From Anthonomus grandis grandis (Eukaryota > Arthropoda > Insecta > Coleoptera > Curculionidae): a DNA stretch of 64,000 nt. The notes below the pieces were generated by a model. It was not told the DNA's origin. It saw only the letters and a list, made by a program, of their open reading frames with translations, and searched no databases. Position numbers and translations under genes: made by a program. The DNA lies in assembly GCF_022605725.1 (NCBI RefSeq), contig NC_065558.1, forward strand, positions 1,798,001-1,862,000, given 5' to 3'. Positions 1 to 11,579 of the stretch are shown piece by piece. Each line of letters opens with the position of its first letter. The stretch's first letter is position 1.

Positions 1-1420
1 GAATATTTTAATATACGAAATTCTTTAAAATTTATTGGAATTTTTTAATGTATAACTTTTTTAAAAATATTAAAATAATTTCCTTAAAATATTTGCAATA
101 AAATTTAAAAATTGGTAAAAAATTAGCAAAAAAAAAGTGGTATACCAAAAACTGTTCTAACTATCAAAATTTTTTACTCAAAGCGACGTTCTACTCCCAA
201 AATAATCCTCAAGAATTTCGCTTTTTTGCTGTAAAAAAAATTGTGACCATATTTCCAGTGGTTCTCCAGTTAAATCCAAAAAGGTCCGTTAAAAAATAGA
301 AATAATAAAATTACAATTTGGTTTTAAATCCTTTAAATTGGGTGACTCTTTTTTAAATGCCTGGAATAAAATTTATTTTTATTTAAAAAAATTAAATAAA
401 TAAAAATAAAATTACAATTTTTTTTTTAGGTAATACATACATCTAGATATATCCAGATGTTTACTCACAACTGTTTGTTCAAACACATAAAACGTTGTTT
501 CTAATGCCTGGAAAACTTAACTTAACTGGGAAAATTACGTAAAATGTCTGGAAGATTAAAGCAACTACTATTACAAGCTATATGTGTTTTCTAGAAGACA
601 TTAAACGCCTGCAATAAAATTATATATTTTTTTAAATCCTGGAACCAGAAGGGATCAATAAAAAAATGTCTCTAAAAACATGAAATAAAATGAGCAATTT
701 CTTGAGTTATGTCTAAAATATTTAAAAATGGCATTAGATGCCTGGAAAACTAAAAAAAACCTGGAAAACTAGAAAATTGCTCACAAAATCTTGGAAAATA
801 TGAAGATATATGTTAAAACAAACGCAATGTGTGGTCTTCCAGGAAATCCACCGGAAAAAACGTGAATACATAATAATAATATCGATAATTCCTGGAACAC
901 CTGGTAAATGCCTGGAAAACTAAGAAACCTACTTCAAAAGCAATAGAATTTTAAATTCCTAGAAGATATTAAATGTCTGGAATTAAAAAGTCAAAGGATT
1001 CATCAAAAATTTTCTCTAAAAGCACGTGGAATAAAATAAACAATTTCTTGAATTATTTGGCAAAAAAAAAAGACATTGAATAAATAATGTATTTAAACGT
1101 CTGGGAAGAAAATGACATTTAAGATCGTACAAAGCACGTCAAGCAAATTGTTGTATAGTCCAGGTTCTGCTGTAAAAATGTCAATAACTCTTTAGCTTTT
1201 TGCAACTTTGAAGTTTGAAAGTTTAAATAATTCATGTTTTTCTACAAGGATTTTATAATTTTTTATTTGATTGCAGTAATAAAAGACTACAAGAAACCCC
1301 AATTATTTAGAATCACATCCCTTTGAAGTTTTGGATTGGAGATACTCCCTAATTTACAAAAGGAGAATTAAGGTTGTATAGTCCAGGCCTTCTGTAACAA
1401 AAATCTAGAGAAATTTATAT
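1..1420. repeat. AT-rich degenerate repeat with TGCCTGGAA motif
   Basis: No gene is visible. The stretch carries many spaced copies of a short motif, TGCCTGGAA or a near variant followed by AAAACTA or ATAAAA, for example near 358, 505, 547, 739, 909 and 972. A second small repeat, TTGTATAGTCCAGG, occurs near 1152 and again near 1375. The spacing is irregular, so this looks like an old decayed tandem repeat rather than a young satellite. The same motif recurs all over the window. Confidence 0.5.
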
Positions 1421-1689
1421 TTTTCTGCCTGAATTTTAATGATTTTTATATTTGCATCTTTTAAAGCTTTTAAATAGAGTTATATATTAATTGGCAAAGT
1501 ACCAATAACATAATATTGTTTAAACCAGCTTAAAACATTACTAAAGGTTAATAATAAAAAACAAATATGAATAACAATGAGAAAATTGCTAATCTAGACT
1601 ACTTTTATTTATTCAAAAAAATTGTACATTTGTATATACTATGAAAAGTAACAAAAAATAATAAATGTATGTTGAAAGTATCTTCAGCA

Positions 1690-1895
1690 TAAAGTAAGTG
1701 AGTTGAGTATCTTTTTTAGTTTTTATATATAACTCCTAAAACTTAATTTTTGTACCACTATTAGTTGCCTTAATAAATCTCACCAGACAATTAGTTCATA
1801 TCCTAGTACTAACCCAACCAAGGATCTATATACTATTAATAGCGCCAATGTCAAAAGCCTTTGTTAACTCTAAAAACACTGCCAAACATTTTTTA
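1690..1895 (-). pseudogene. Non-LTR retrotransposon RT relic (palm motif A)
   Basis: Read on the minus strand, about 1843-1884 encodes AVFLELTKAFDI, matching the palm motif A of jockey/CR1-type reverse transcriptases (consensus like FLDLSKAFDTV), whose Asp binds catalytic metal. Downstream codons can be read as a decayed RT with stops. There is no intact frame and no motif C. This is a short dead fragment, lying just downstream of the candidate exon at 2095-2505 and so possibly inside its intron. Confidence 0.5.
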
Positions 1896-2094
1896 TTTTT
1901 AAATGTTTAGGACCAAAAATCATACAAAGAATAATTTTTTGATGATGAGTCTTTCACGAATATGGAAGGTTAAAATCAATAATATCGATATTGGAATAAA
2001 ATTAAAAAATGTATTGTTAATCGCACCCTACACCACTGCAAATTAAAATATTATTACAAATACATCTAAAAAACTCAAAATGTAAAAAACTTAC

Positions 2095-2505
2095 AAAACA
2101 ACAACTCAGATTTAAACTCCTTAAATATTTCGCCAAATATTCCAAATTGATCTTCTGACCCTCATCTACCGCCTTCTTCAGTAACTGATAATAATCCCTC
2201 ATAAACGAGTTCCTTTTCTGGATAATCCCTTTGTCATGTTCGCTATAGCGTTTTAAATGCCAATTCAAAATCTGAAACTTGTTGTCGTTGACTAACGAAT
2301 TCTGGTTCTGCGAGTGGTTAAGTTCTTCCAGAAAAGACCCAAATATGGACTTGCTCAGTTTGTATAACAGTCCAGAACGTAGCGGGATGATTAGGTCGGA
2401 TATTTCGTTCTGAATACGCGCCTTTCTTTTGAATATTTTCTCGTGGTTTGTCCAGTGGTGTTGGTTAAGGTGTTTGGGGGCTGGATAGTCTTCTAGTTTG
2501 TCCAT
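2095..2505 (-). CDS. Candidate first coding exon of an unrecognised protein
   Basis: The minus-strand frame starts at ATG 2505 (MDKLEDYPAPKHLNQHHW) and stays open for about 137 codons. It is charged and rich in Lys, Asn and Leu, with helix-like stretches and no clear signal peptide or membrane segment. The frame meets GTAAGT (minus strand, 2094-2089), a good splice donor just after LSCCF; residues read beyond it look like intron. Stops lie upstream of the ATG. Composition is more protein-like and less AT-rich than the flanks. I do not recognise the family. It could be the 5' exon of a host gene running left out of the window, or a chance open frame. Confidence 0.5.
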
Positions 2506-3119
2506 TGACTAAGGATTTTGACTAAAAGGTTGATTGTCATAATAGTGTTTGAGGTTTAAACCAGGGTACGATCTGAAATAGTTGTCATGAAGGTTAATTT
2601 AGTTGTTAGAGCATTGAGAGGCTAGAATTAGTAAACAATCATTTTGTTCGGGTTGTGTATAGGGGCAAGGAGGGTGTTTTGTTTAGAAACTTATGGATCG
2701 ATTCTCTGTTGTCAAGTTTACACGCATTTTCAAAAAAAAGGTAATTTTTATTCGAAAAATAGACGCAGATATTTCAATGGGCGATTTTTTGTAAAAAAAT
2801 ATGAGAAAAAGTTTTTATAAACATGGGTCCGGAAATGCACAATTTTCAAGATACAGGGTGATAATTTTTTTTTTAAATATTAATTTTTTATTAATATTAT
2901 AATATAGAACAATTTTAAAATTCCTAGCATTTTCTTTTTGTATAATGACTATATTATTCTGTATTATAATTATGAATCACTAAATCTATGTACTAAATAT
3001 TTACTGATAAAAATAAGAGTTACTATTATTATTCTTATTATACATAATAAAGTATTTAATTAGGCTTAAACGGATGCCTAATTTATTTTTTTTTAACTTT
3101 TCCTAAAAAACTGTCAGTA
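2506..3119. other. AT-rich spacer upstream of the candidate exon
   Basis: If the exon is real this holds its 5' untranslated region and promoter. I see no clear TATA or initiator. A short piece near 2825-2865 (GGGTCCGGAAATG then ACAGGGTG) resembles the end of a mariner-type MITE, but no partner end was found. Confidence 0.3.
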
Positions 3120-3720
3120 ATAATTACGATCCAGTTTCAAAGTACCCTTAAAGCAGTTTCCCAAATGAAGACACACGTTGCTCAATGATGTCGGCATGCA
3201 AATCCAATACGGGCTTTATAATAATGAGACTACGCGACACGTGGACTATTTCTTATTGAACTAATTTATTTGTCGGTTAGCAACATCCCCGCTTTCCGGG
3301 CATATTTTCTATCATCGTTATTTGGATAAACGAAGTCGTTAGTAGGGGGCGGTTTGAAAAAGTTGCGTTTTTTTTCTTTTATTCCGTGATTAACTTTCGG
3401 CCGACATACGATCAGATTATGCCGGTACAAATGTACGAATTTTATACCGCCATTAAGACAAATCCCCCTTTTATTGGCAGTTCCAATAAAAGTAAATTAT
3501 TCTGTCAGCTTAACACCACCCCTGACAAGGTAATAGACCTCAGAGCTTACCGGAGCTTCGACATTAGCCGATTTTATCAGGACGATGACAAACTTGCGCT
3601 CGAGAGGGTTTTTTTTTCTTTAGGGTTGGTCTGGATTATCGGAGATTTGGACAAGAAAAAGATCAATTTGAGCCATTTAGGGGTTGAATATTAGCCACAG
3701 ATTAGATGGAATAATGAGGG
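3120..3720. promoter_or_regulatory. GC-richer island, possible regulatory element
   Basis: This block is clearly richer in G+C than its neighbours and has no transposon signature. It contains a perfect POU octamer ATGCAAAT at 3196-3203 and several TAAT/TTTAT sites. A 102-codon open frame (3386-3694, plus) begins at GTG, has no recognisable domain and is probably chance. The role is inferred from composition only. Confidence 0.35.
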
Positions 3721-3779
3721 ATTTATTATTGGCGTTTGTAGGACGGTTTAGGAGGCATTGATCGTTTTTACAGATATTT

Positions 3780-4980
3780 TTTTGCTTGGCTTTTAAAATT
3801 TAAATAAAAACTTAGACGGAAACTAAGAAAAAAATTCTCTCAAAACCTAAAATAAAAATGCACGTTTTAGGAAAAATAAATAAAATAATATGAAAAATTA
3901 GTTAAAATTCTCAAATTATATTAAAAAAATTATTTTTGGAAAACTAAATTATTTAGTGCAAGGATTAGATAAGAGAGAGTACTCTAAAAGTCTGGAAATC
4001 TAGGAAAACGGGAAAAATTATAAGCAATTTCTGAAAAAAATAAATAAAGACTCAGCAAGCCTAAAAATATACATACTTTAAATTTTCAAAAAGTATGAAA
4101 TTATATTTCTAATTTTTGAAAAACTTAAAAATCAAATGCCTAGACTAGATAAGAAAATCTATTCGAAAAATCTGGAAAACGTGAAAAATTTTAGGCATTT
4201 TCTAAAAAAAACAAATATGAACGATCATGTCTAAAAACACGAAACAATAATTAAATAATAGCGTTATAGGTATAAACTATTCTAAAATATAATAACTTTT
4301 AATCTGGAAAATAGGAAAAATTACTTATAGACCTAAAAACATGTAAAAGACTTCCTAAAAAGTATGAAACAAAAATTCCTTTTTTTGTGGGTGAAATTTT
4401 AATTGCACGAAATAAAAGTTAAGACAAGTTTTTATTTTATTTCATTCGTAACACTAGAAAAAGAAAAAATTAAAAAATATAGAAAAAATATTTTCAATTC
4501 GTAAAAAAATAAAATGTCAAATATCTGAAGTCTATAAGAAAAACTAGAATAAACATTTAAAAATATAAATCACTTAAAGAAAATTATTACCTGGACTAAA
4601 ATGAAAAATTTCCAAAAACATGGAAAAATTATTTTATTATTTGGAAAACTAAAATATCAAATGTTTGGACTAGATAAGATTTAGTTATTTCAAAGGTCTG
4701 AAAAACGTTAAAAAATATAAGATATATCTGAAAAACATAAAAAATGACTCAGCAAGCCTAAAAAAGTACTTAAAATTGACAAACAAATAAAATAAATGCT
4801 ACAGGAAGCTCAAAGAAAAAAGCAAAAAAGAGAGTCGACTATACATGCCAAAAATATAAGAAAAATAACAAGAATAAAAACATTAAATAAAATAATTTAT
4901 TCAAAAGAAAACATATTTAAAACTTGTATTTGATATACAGCAAATAGTGTTTGGTAATATATAATATATACAAAATAACA
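3780..4980. repeat. AT-rich degenerate repeat (TCTGGAAAA motif)
   Basis: No gene is seen. Spaced copies of TCTGGAAA(A) and GGACTAGATAAGA occur near 3966, 3992, 4147, 4171, 4302, 4590 and 4670, a decayed version of the motif seen at 1-1420. The rest is A-rich. Confidence 0.4.
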
Positions 4981-4984
4981 TCTC

Positions 4985-5260
4985 TTCTTTATTTTTCAGT
5001 GTCAACTTTGTAAAACCTCAACACCTTCTAGAGCGTCACTCAGAAACACTGTGAATGCTGACAACACTAAGGTGTCATCTGCATACTATAACCAACAGAA
5101 ATCAAAGATCTCAAAATTAAATCTCCGTAAGACTCTCCATCACCATCAAAATAAGGAGGTATATACTGAATGTAGTTTCCTCTTAAACCAGAAAAATAAA
5201 CGGTTCATAGTATCAAATGCCTTGGATAGGTTAAAAAAAGGAAGCAAAGAGTCAAACTAG
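4985..5260 (-). pseudogene. Non-LTR retrotransposon RT relic (motifs A and C)
   Basis: On the minus strand 5232-5203 reads NLSKAFDTMN, the RT palm motif A, and 5085-5071 reads YADDT, the catalytic motif C of jockey/CR1-type RTs, followed by LVLSAF. Both are in one reading frame, but only about 41 codons separate them (intact RTs have about 60-75) and that interval has several stops, so the copy is internally deleted and dead. The 69-codon plus-strand frame over this interval is an antisense shadow. Family identity beyond jockey/CR1-like is not resolved. Confidence 0.8.
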
Positions 5261-5439
5261 AATGAAAAATGTAAGAAAATGGAACGACTCCAGAAGATCT
5301 TTATGTATATATAGAATATGCTGAAAAAGAACTCGAGGTTTCAGAAACCACGAACCTCAATGAAACAAATAACCTAATAGAAACCAGTCTTAATTTATCG
5401 ATTGATAAAAAAAATTTGCCACGTCCGAACTGATCCTTA

Positions 5440-5690
5440 TCGTAAATTAAACTAATGCCAAAACTAGGAGAATCTAAAAGGCTAAATAATGAGCGACAGG
5501 GGTGGTGGGCCCCCGTCGGAGACTCATTAGTGCAAAAAGACGTATCCGTTGTTGTTTTAAGCGTCCCTTTATCTAATCAGACAAAAGGGCGGCTAAGCTC
5601 GTCTCGTTAGCGAGTATCCTCTCATCTCCTAAACCGTTCGCCGTCATTTTAAAATAAAATCTATCGAGAAACGAGAGGGAAATATGTTAA
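5440..5690. promoter_or_regulatory. GC-richer island
   Basis: A sharply bounded G+C-rich block between AT-rich repeats, with no open frame and no terminal repeats. It may be a conserved noncoding element; this is inferred from composition alone. Confidence 0.3.
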
Positions 5691-5773
5691 GGTAAATTGG
5701 AAGTGAAATAAAAAAGAACAAAATATTCATGATTTAATGATCTGAAGTTGAAATTTATTAAATTAGAGTCAAT

Positions 5774-5814
5774 GGATTACACTTGTTTTGTTCATACTAG
5801 GCATCATCAGATCC
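5774..5814 (-). ncRNA. Degenerate hammerhead ribozyme core
   Basis: On the minus strand stem I GGAU (5814-5811) precedes CUGAUGA (5810-5804) and can pair with AUCC (5777-5774). The invariant GAAA is replaced by AAAA (5789-5786), so self-cleavage is unlikely. It is the partner of the better copy at 6149-6189. Confidence 0.5.
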
Positions 5815-6148
5815 ACTTGTGTATTCACAATAAAAAAGAATGAAAAAAGAAGCAGAGAATAACAATACTACGTGATACAAGTCAAGGGTAGTCATACAAG
5901 TCAAGGTTAAAATCGGACGAAGACTAGTATAGTTACTACATATTAAAATTATATAAATAAACAAAAAAAATTACTAAATGAAATTAAAACAAAATAATTG
6001 ATGATGAAGTTGTTTTTTTCTAATTTTAATATGTAGTACCTAGTCTCCATCCGATTTTAACATAATTTCTATTCTTGACTTGTATTACGTAGTATCGTTC
6101 TGTGCTTCTTTTTTCGTTCTTTTTATTGTTATTGGTGAATACACAGGT

Positions 6149-6189
6149 GGATCTGATGATGCCTAGAATGGGCGAAATACGTGTAATTC
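6149..6189 (+). ncRNA. Hammerhead ribozyme motif (PLE type, short helix III)
   Basis: Core CUGAUGA (6153-6159), stem II GCCU/GGGC (6161-6164 with 6170-6173) with loop AGAAU, then GAAA (6174-6177), a two-pair helix III and the cleavage triplet GUA ending at 6185. Stem I GGAU (6149-6152) pairs with AUUC (6186-6189). Every invariant core position expected of a hammerhead is present. The very short helix III matches hammerheads reported in Penelope-like elements. Activity is untested. Confidence 0.65.
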
Positions 6190-6216
6190 TTTGACGTTAA
6201 TTTAATAAATTTGAGA

Positions 6217-7375
6217 CCTGTGCCCTTAGAGTTTATTTAATGATTATTTTATATCAGCCGGTCTGTTTGGGAAAAGATTGACTACTTCTTATACATTGAT
6301 TTTTTGGCTGATTAATTTTTTGTCAATGAAGCCACGTAAGTATTAAGCCACTGTTTTTTACCATTAATTTAATTTAATATAAAATAACAAAGATCAGCTA
6401 TCCATTAGTTTTATAATTAATTATTTCTCTATCTGTAAAACATGCGCCACTGCTTGAAAACATTATTTCATTAATTAAAATAATTAATACACCATTAACA
6501 TAAAAAAATATATATATTTGTCAAAACACAACAGTGGCGTGTGAGCAAATATTTCAATTATTTAAACTAATAATCTCTTTCTAGGAAAACTTGTGTCACG
6601 GTTTTTTTTCTCATTTAAATCAATTTAAATAATAAAAAAGTAGTATAGGCCTTCTTATGCATCGAAATGCCTTTAACCAATTAAAATCAACATTTAACAC
6701 AATTTTTTAAAAAAATATACCTGTCCCACTGCCTTATCATTTTTAAATTAATTAATTAAAATTCAAATACATTACAAATAATACAAATGAAAGAAATAAG
6801 AAAATAGAGTAGCAAGTAAGCACAAACAAAGTCATTTAGTAAACCCTAAGTCTAATATTATTTACAAGTAACCATTTATTAATTTTGCGTTTTATTTTAT
6901 TAAAATTTATATTTTTTATATCAAATGCAAGCATTTTTGGCACTATATAAAAAAGACTTTTTTGACATTTTCCAAGTTTTACATTTTGTGTTATTGCTTC
7001 TTTATTACAGTTTGCCCTGGTCTCTCTACCTCATTTGTCTCTTAATATATATCTAATTACTGCTTTAACATATAATTAATTTAACTTTAATACATTAACA
7101 AGAGCAGTTAATCAAAGAGCAGTAGATGAATAATACAGCTTAGGTTTTTTTTGGAATAATTTTTAATACATGTTTCTGGGTAATTACTAAAGGTTCTATA
7201 ATTGTTTTATTTGTTGCTGCCCATACAGCAATGTAATAATTTCATATAGTTTCTACGAGAGATGAATAAACTAACCTTAGTAAACGATAGTCCATAAACT
7301 GCTAATGTGTACAAAGAATATGTATGTAAAATCTGTTTTGTTGTAGCGAATTCATAATGAGTTACTTATTTTATT
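6217..7375. other. AT-rich sequence, no gene; CCACTG repeats
   Basis: No coding signal. A loose repeat of CCACTG followed by AT-rich TTAATTAA sequence appears near 6348, 6447 and 6726, with an inverted copy (CAGTGG) near 6530. This may be another decayed repeat. Nothing else is recognisable. Confidence 0.3.
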
Positions 7376-7500
7376 GGACAATACGTCACTTATAGCAAAA
7401 ATCAATTTAGAAATTACTATCTTATACCGTTGATTGAATATTTGAATTAAAACCCAAATATTCAATCAACGCTTATACGCTCAAAACATTAAAAAGAAAA
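7376..7500. repeat. Dispersed repeat shared with 28555-28640
   Basis: The sequence around TTATAGCAAAAATCAATTTA followed by GAAATTACTA and then CGCTCAAAA is nearly the same here and at 28575-28630. The copy here is interrupted by the palindromic mini-element at 7428-7472; the other copy is not, which makes it an empty-site paralogue. The parent element is unknown. Confidence 0.65.
7428..7472. mobile_element. 45-bp palindromic mini-element, copy A
   Basis: The ends are inverted: CGTTGATTGAATATTT on the left, AAATATTCAATCAACG on the right, with a 12-13-nt centre. It is flanked by the direct repeat TTATAC (7422-7427 and 7473-7478), a 6-bp target duplication. The paralogous empty site near 28612 has only one corresponding hexamer. 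No coding capacity, so it must be mobilised in trans if it moved as DNA. Confidence 0.7.
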
Positions 7501-7859
7501 AGAAAAATTATTCTAGATTATGTATACACTACATATATTACATTGTAATATCTAAAAATACAAATGTTTATTTAGTTACTGAGAAACAAATAAAGTTAAA
7601 TTTGTTTGTATTCATCGTTAACTAATTAGGATCAAAGCAGGTTTTAAATTGAAAGACTTATACAAAGTTGACATAAAACTCTTTTATTAGTGATTTTTTT
7701 TAATGTACGCCATTGATTGCTGTAATTCTAATAATAAATTAGAAATCTTGCCACAGTTTTGTCTATAACTGTATCCTTGTATCTTCAATTCATTATCCGA
7801 TACACTCTTTTAAAATAGTTGAAATAGAATGGACAATTTTCTGGGTATAATAAGGCAAA

Positions 7860-8360
7860 CCATTAAAGATAAATTACGAGGAACATCGATGCTCTGTTCC
7901 GAGACCGATTCCGCCAACCCTAATTAGAGACGTGTATACCGAAGTCGGGGGATGGAAGGGCCAAGGGTAAAGGGACCTCGGAATTAGACGCTCGTGGCAC
8001 GCACGGCCACTAATCTTTCACTAACGAGAGGTTCATTTGGTCCGATAACGTACAATTGGGGAAACTTAAATTATCAGATTTTTTTCTTCTTCTTCTTCTT
8101 CTTCTTCGGTACCCTTTTATATACATAAAACAATGTATAAAATACGCCTTAGTTATGCTAATGCAATAACGAAGGGCAAACAGACACGTACTCCCGAAAG
8201 AACTTAATTTAACAGACGTACAAATCGAAATAATTGGCAATAAGAATGGCAGACGAGGCGAATAAAATACACGTGTGTATGTATGTGTACGTCCGGGACA
8301 GTGGTGGATCGTGTATATTTAAGTTATGCCTAGTTTTAGTTCGAAATTTTCTAAAATAAT
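7860..8360. promoter_or_regulatory. GC-richer island overlapping a diverged copy of the array unit
   Basis: 7860-8070 is G+C-rich unique-looking sequence. 8200-8340 matches part of the 1.66-kb array unit (AATTGGCAATAAG, AGTTATGCCTA) but lacks the mini-element found in the array copies, giving another empty site. A (CTT)n run lies at 8082-8107; a frame on the minus strand here includes a poly-Arg run derived from it and is not convincing. Confidence 0.4.
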
Positions 8361-9187
8361 ATAGCTTGAGGAAGTACTAATAATTAAATTTTATCATCTT
8401 TAATTAAGCATCCTTGTAAAAAAACGAAAATTAAAACAAAAATATATTTTACGTAAAAATAGTAGTATAGAAGTCAGTTAACAGACAAAATAGCGTAATG
8501 GATAATGTCAGTTGCCTTAGACTATTACTGTGCTTCTTGGTATGCCACACCTATAGATCCTCACAAGACCGGCGAGCAAAAGGGAACATTTGAAATCCAG
8601 AATCTTGGAATCGACCAGCAGCTAATAGGGGAGTGACTCCTAAAATGTACGGAGCAAATTTGGCGAGTTAGATGTTCGAGTTGCACCACAAAGTGTCTTC
8701 GAATTAGACTGTAAATCACGGCTTAATTTGAGATCACGTTGTGAAAACTTGCTGTGATGTAGCGAGCAAATCGTATCAAACATACTGCTCACAGTAACAT
8801 CTTAACTTTAAAGAATATATTTCAGTCTCAGTCTAACTGCAAAAGATGTGCCTGGGCAGATTCCAGAAGTAACTTAAAGATGATTTTTTACACTTATTAC
8901 ACGGGCACTTTATGTAAGGTTATCGTTCTTTTTACAATAAAGTGTAAAGCATCTTTAGATCAACGCATTATGCATTTTGACTATTAAAACACATCGCAAA
9001 AGTCTTAAAATTCATATGACTTCTAGGCCTATAAATGAAGTTTCTGCCTTTCACTTAATTAAAATCTATTTCTTTAACTATTTCAGATTTTTTTCCAAAA
9101 AGTATAGTTTTGAGATATTTAGAGTGCCACATTGAAATAGTTACTTCTTTTTATAATTCTATACTTTTGAAGCATATTTAATCTTAT
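8361..9187. other. Intergenic stretch with a GC-richer patch
   Basis: 8500-8790 is more G+C-rich than the flanks and has no open frame or repeat signature, so may be noncoding regulatory DNA. The rest is AT-rich with nothing recognisable. Confidence 0.25.
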
Positions 9188-9868
9188 TCCAGGCACCCCA
9201 AGCAGCCTGTTATTAATTAATTTTAGGTAGTTATAGTTTAATATGCAAGAGACTTTTCTTTTTTTTTATTCTTTCAAGCAAATGGGGTAATTTTTATCTT
9301 TTTCCATAAGCAAAAATTATTTCAATTACAGTCATTTTTTGTCTCTTAAATAACTAATTTAGGCAAATACAAGTTCTCAAAAATATCAGTTTTTTAGCTT
9401 TAATTGCCTGGAAGAAACAATTCGACTCTTAACCTGAAAATTACATTAAATTATTAGATTAAAAATCTAATATTCTTGATTCAGTTGGGTCAACAATAAT
9501 TGCCTGGAATTATAAAACAAGTTTTTAAATAAATATTCTAGACACTTAAGATAAAATGGCCAATAATTGACCTGGAAAGAGTTTTAAATTACTTAATAGG
9601 ATATTCCAGGCATTTATTGAGACTATACACTTTTTGGAATAAGCCCTAAAATAAGTTCTTGCAAAGAAAATGTTAAAAGCAGTAAAATTATTGGGGTTTC
9701 AAGCTGATTAAGGTATAAATTGATAAACAAATTTTAGGCAAAAAACTATCTAAGATTAAAGTAGATATAATAAAAAAAAACAGCAACGTAATACAAAAAA
9801 AAAATTAAATTTAACAGATCTACAAATAATTGGCAATAAGGATACAGACAAGGCGAGTAAAATACGTG

Positions 9869-9918
9869 CGTTGATTGAATATTAAATATATTCAAACTAC
9901 CAAAAATTTAATCAACGC
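9869..9918. mobile_element. Palindromic mini-element, copy B (array unit 1)
   Basis: CGTTGATTGAATATT at the left and AATTTAATCAACGC at the right. Flanking hexamers TACGTG and TGCGTG (9921-9926) differ by one base and may be the 6-bp target duplication. The related unit fragment near 8260 lacks the insertion. Confidence 0.65.
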
Positions 9919-11529
9919 AATGCGTGTGCATATGTACATCGAAGACATTTATATACAGTGGTGAATCGTGTACATTTAAGTTATGCCTAATTTTCTTAGG
10001 AAATTTTAATAGGAATGCATTTAAATTATAAAAAACCTTTTCTCAAAAGGACGTATCTCTGTAGGAGCTATTCTTATGTGACGCTTCTCAAAGAAACCAT
10101 GCAACTCAATAAAGATTTATTGATTAGGCATGACCATGAAAAAAAAATCTCTAAAATGAGGCCAATAATTGTTCTATGATTAAAGTGCAACGTAATGAAA
10201 TCATTTTTGGAAAGCTACTGTTTTATATTGAGGAACTTTAAATATATTACGCTATCAAGTATCATGAGTACATATGATATTTGCATCTATTTAACAGTGA
10301 AATAATAAAATGATTTATAAGATATGGTGTAATATGACTTCTGTTGCAAGTATTCAAAAAACCGCATACAAGAATTCTGTTAATTTTGAAAATAAAACTG
10401 TCCATTTAATTACGTTATTGTAGATAGACAAATTATTAGCAACAATAATACCTAAATTCTTTGCTTCAATAGTTAGAGGTATAATGTATTATCAACTTTG
10501 CCACACAGTTTTGAGAAACATGTTGCAAGTTATTTCTACGACATCCTAGCAATAAAACACATAATTATGAAGCATTCAGTTCTAAATTATGAGCCTTAGC
10601 ATTTCGTCTGTAAGTTAATAAAATAAGAAATTAAAGTGGGTTTGTAAGAGTTGTAAAGATCTTAGTAAGAATGATGTATAAATGTAAAAATTATCTGTGT
10701 ATTGTTGTAGTTTTGCATGAGATAAAATATTTTTCATTATATTAGCTACATATAATGAGAATTGTAGGCCTTTTAATACATAAAGATTGCTGAGGTAATA
10801 GAATTAATTTAAGATTTTGCTTATAAGGAGTGAGAATCAATTGTCACTTCCAGGCACTTGAAGCAGTTTGTTATTAATTAATTCTAGGCAGTTATAGTTT
10901 AGATAACCTTAATATGCAACAGTTTTTTTTTTAATTCTTTTAAGTAAATGATGTTTCTCTTTTTCAACAAGTAAAAATGATTTCGGTTACAGTCATTTTT
11001 GGTCTCTCAAATAATTATTTCAGGCAAATACAAGTTCTCAAAAATATCAGTTTTTTAGCTTTAATTGCCTGGAAGAAACAATTTGACTCTTAACCTGAAA
11101 ATTACATTAAATTATTAGATTAAAAATCTAATATTCTTGATTCAGTTGGGTCAGCAATAATTGCCTGGAATTTTAAAAGAAGTTTTTAAATAAATATTTC
11201 AGACACTTGAGATAAAATGGCCAATTATGGACCTGGAAAGAGTTTCAAAGTACTTAATAGAATATTCCAGGCATTTATTGAGACTATACACTTTTTGGAA
11301 TAAGCCCTAAAATAAGTTCTTGCAAAGAAAATGTCTGAAGCAGTAAAATTATTGGGGTTTCAAGCTGATTAAGGTATAAATTGATAAATAAATTTTAGGC
11401 GAAAAACAATCTAAGATTAAAGTAGATATAATAAAAAAAAACAGCAACGTAATACAAAAAAAAAATTAAATTTAACAGATCTACAAATAATTGGCAATAA
11501 GGATACAGACAAGGCGAGTAAAATACGTG

Positions 11530-11579
11530 CGTTGATTGAATATTAAATATATTCAAACTACCAAAAATTTAATCAACGC
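11530..11579. mobile_element. Palindromic mini-element, copy C (array unit 2)
   Basis: Same sequence and position in the unit as copy B; inherited by tandem duplication rather than by a separate insertion. Confidence 0.65.

Larger units (their letters stand above)
5744..6216. mobile_element. Head-to-head pair of Penelope-like pLTR fragments
   Basis: The left arm (about 5744-5952) and right arm (about 6017-6216) are imperfect reverse complements around a short AT-rich centre. Each arm carries a hammerhead core reading outward, CTGATGATGCC then a short stem and GAAA (mutated to AAAA on the left). Head-to-head terminal repeats with hammerhead motifs are known for Penelope-like elements (PLEs). 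The right arm continues into a GAGACC...GGTCTGTTT end resembling those near 14950 and 24800. No coding sequence lies between the arms. Confidence 0.65.

Noticed and set aside
3386..3694. 102-codon plus-strand open frame
   Set aside because: Starts at GTG, no recognised domain, no splice context; lies in a GC-richer island where long chance frames are expected.
5051..5260. 69-codon plus-strand open frame
   Set aside because: Antisense to the minus-strand RT relic with LSKAFDT and YADDT.
8010..8240. Minus-strand frame with an Arg run
   Set aside because: The Arg run is the (CTT)n microsatellite read in reverse; the rest has no signature.
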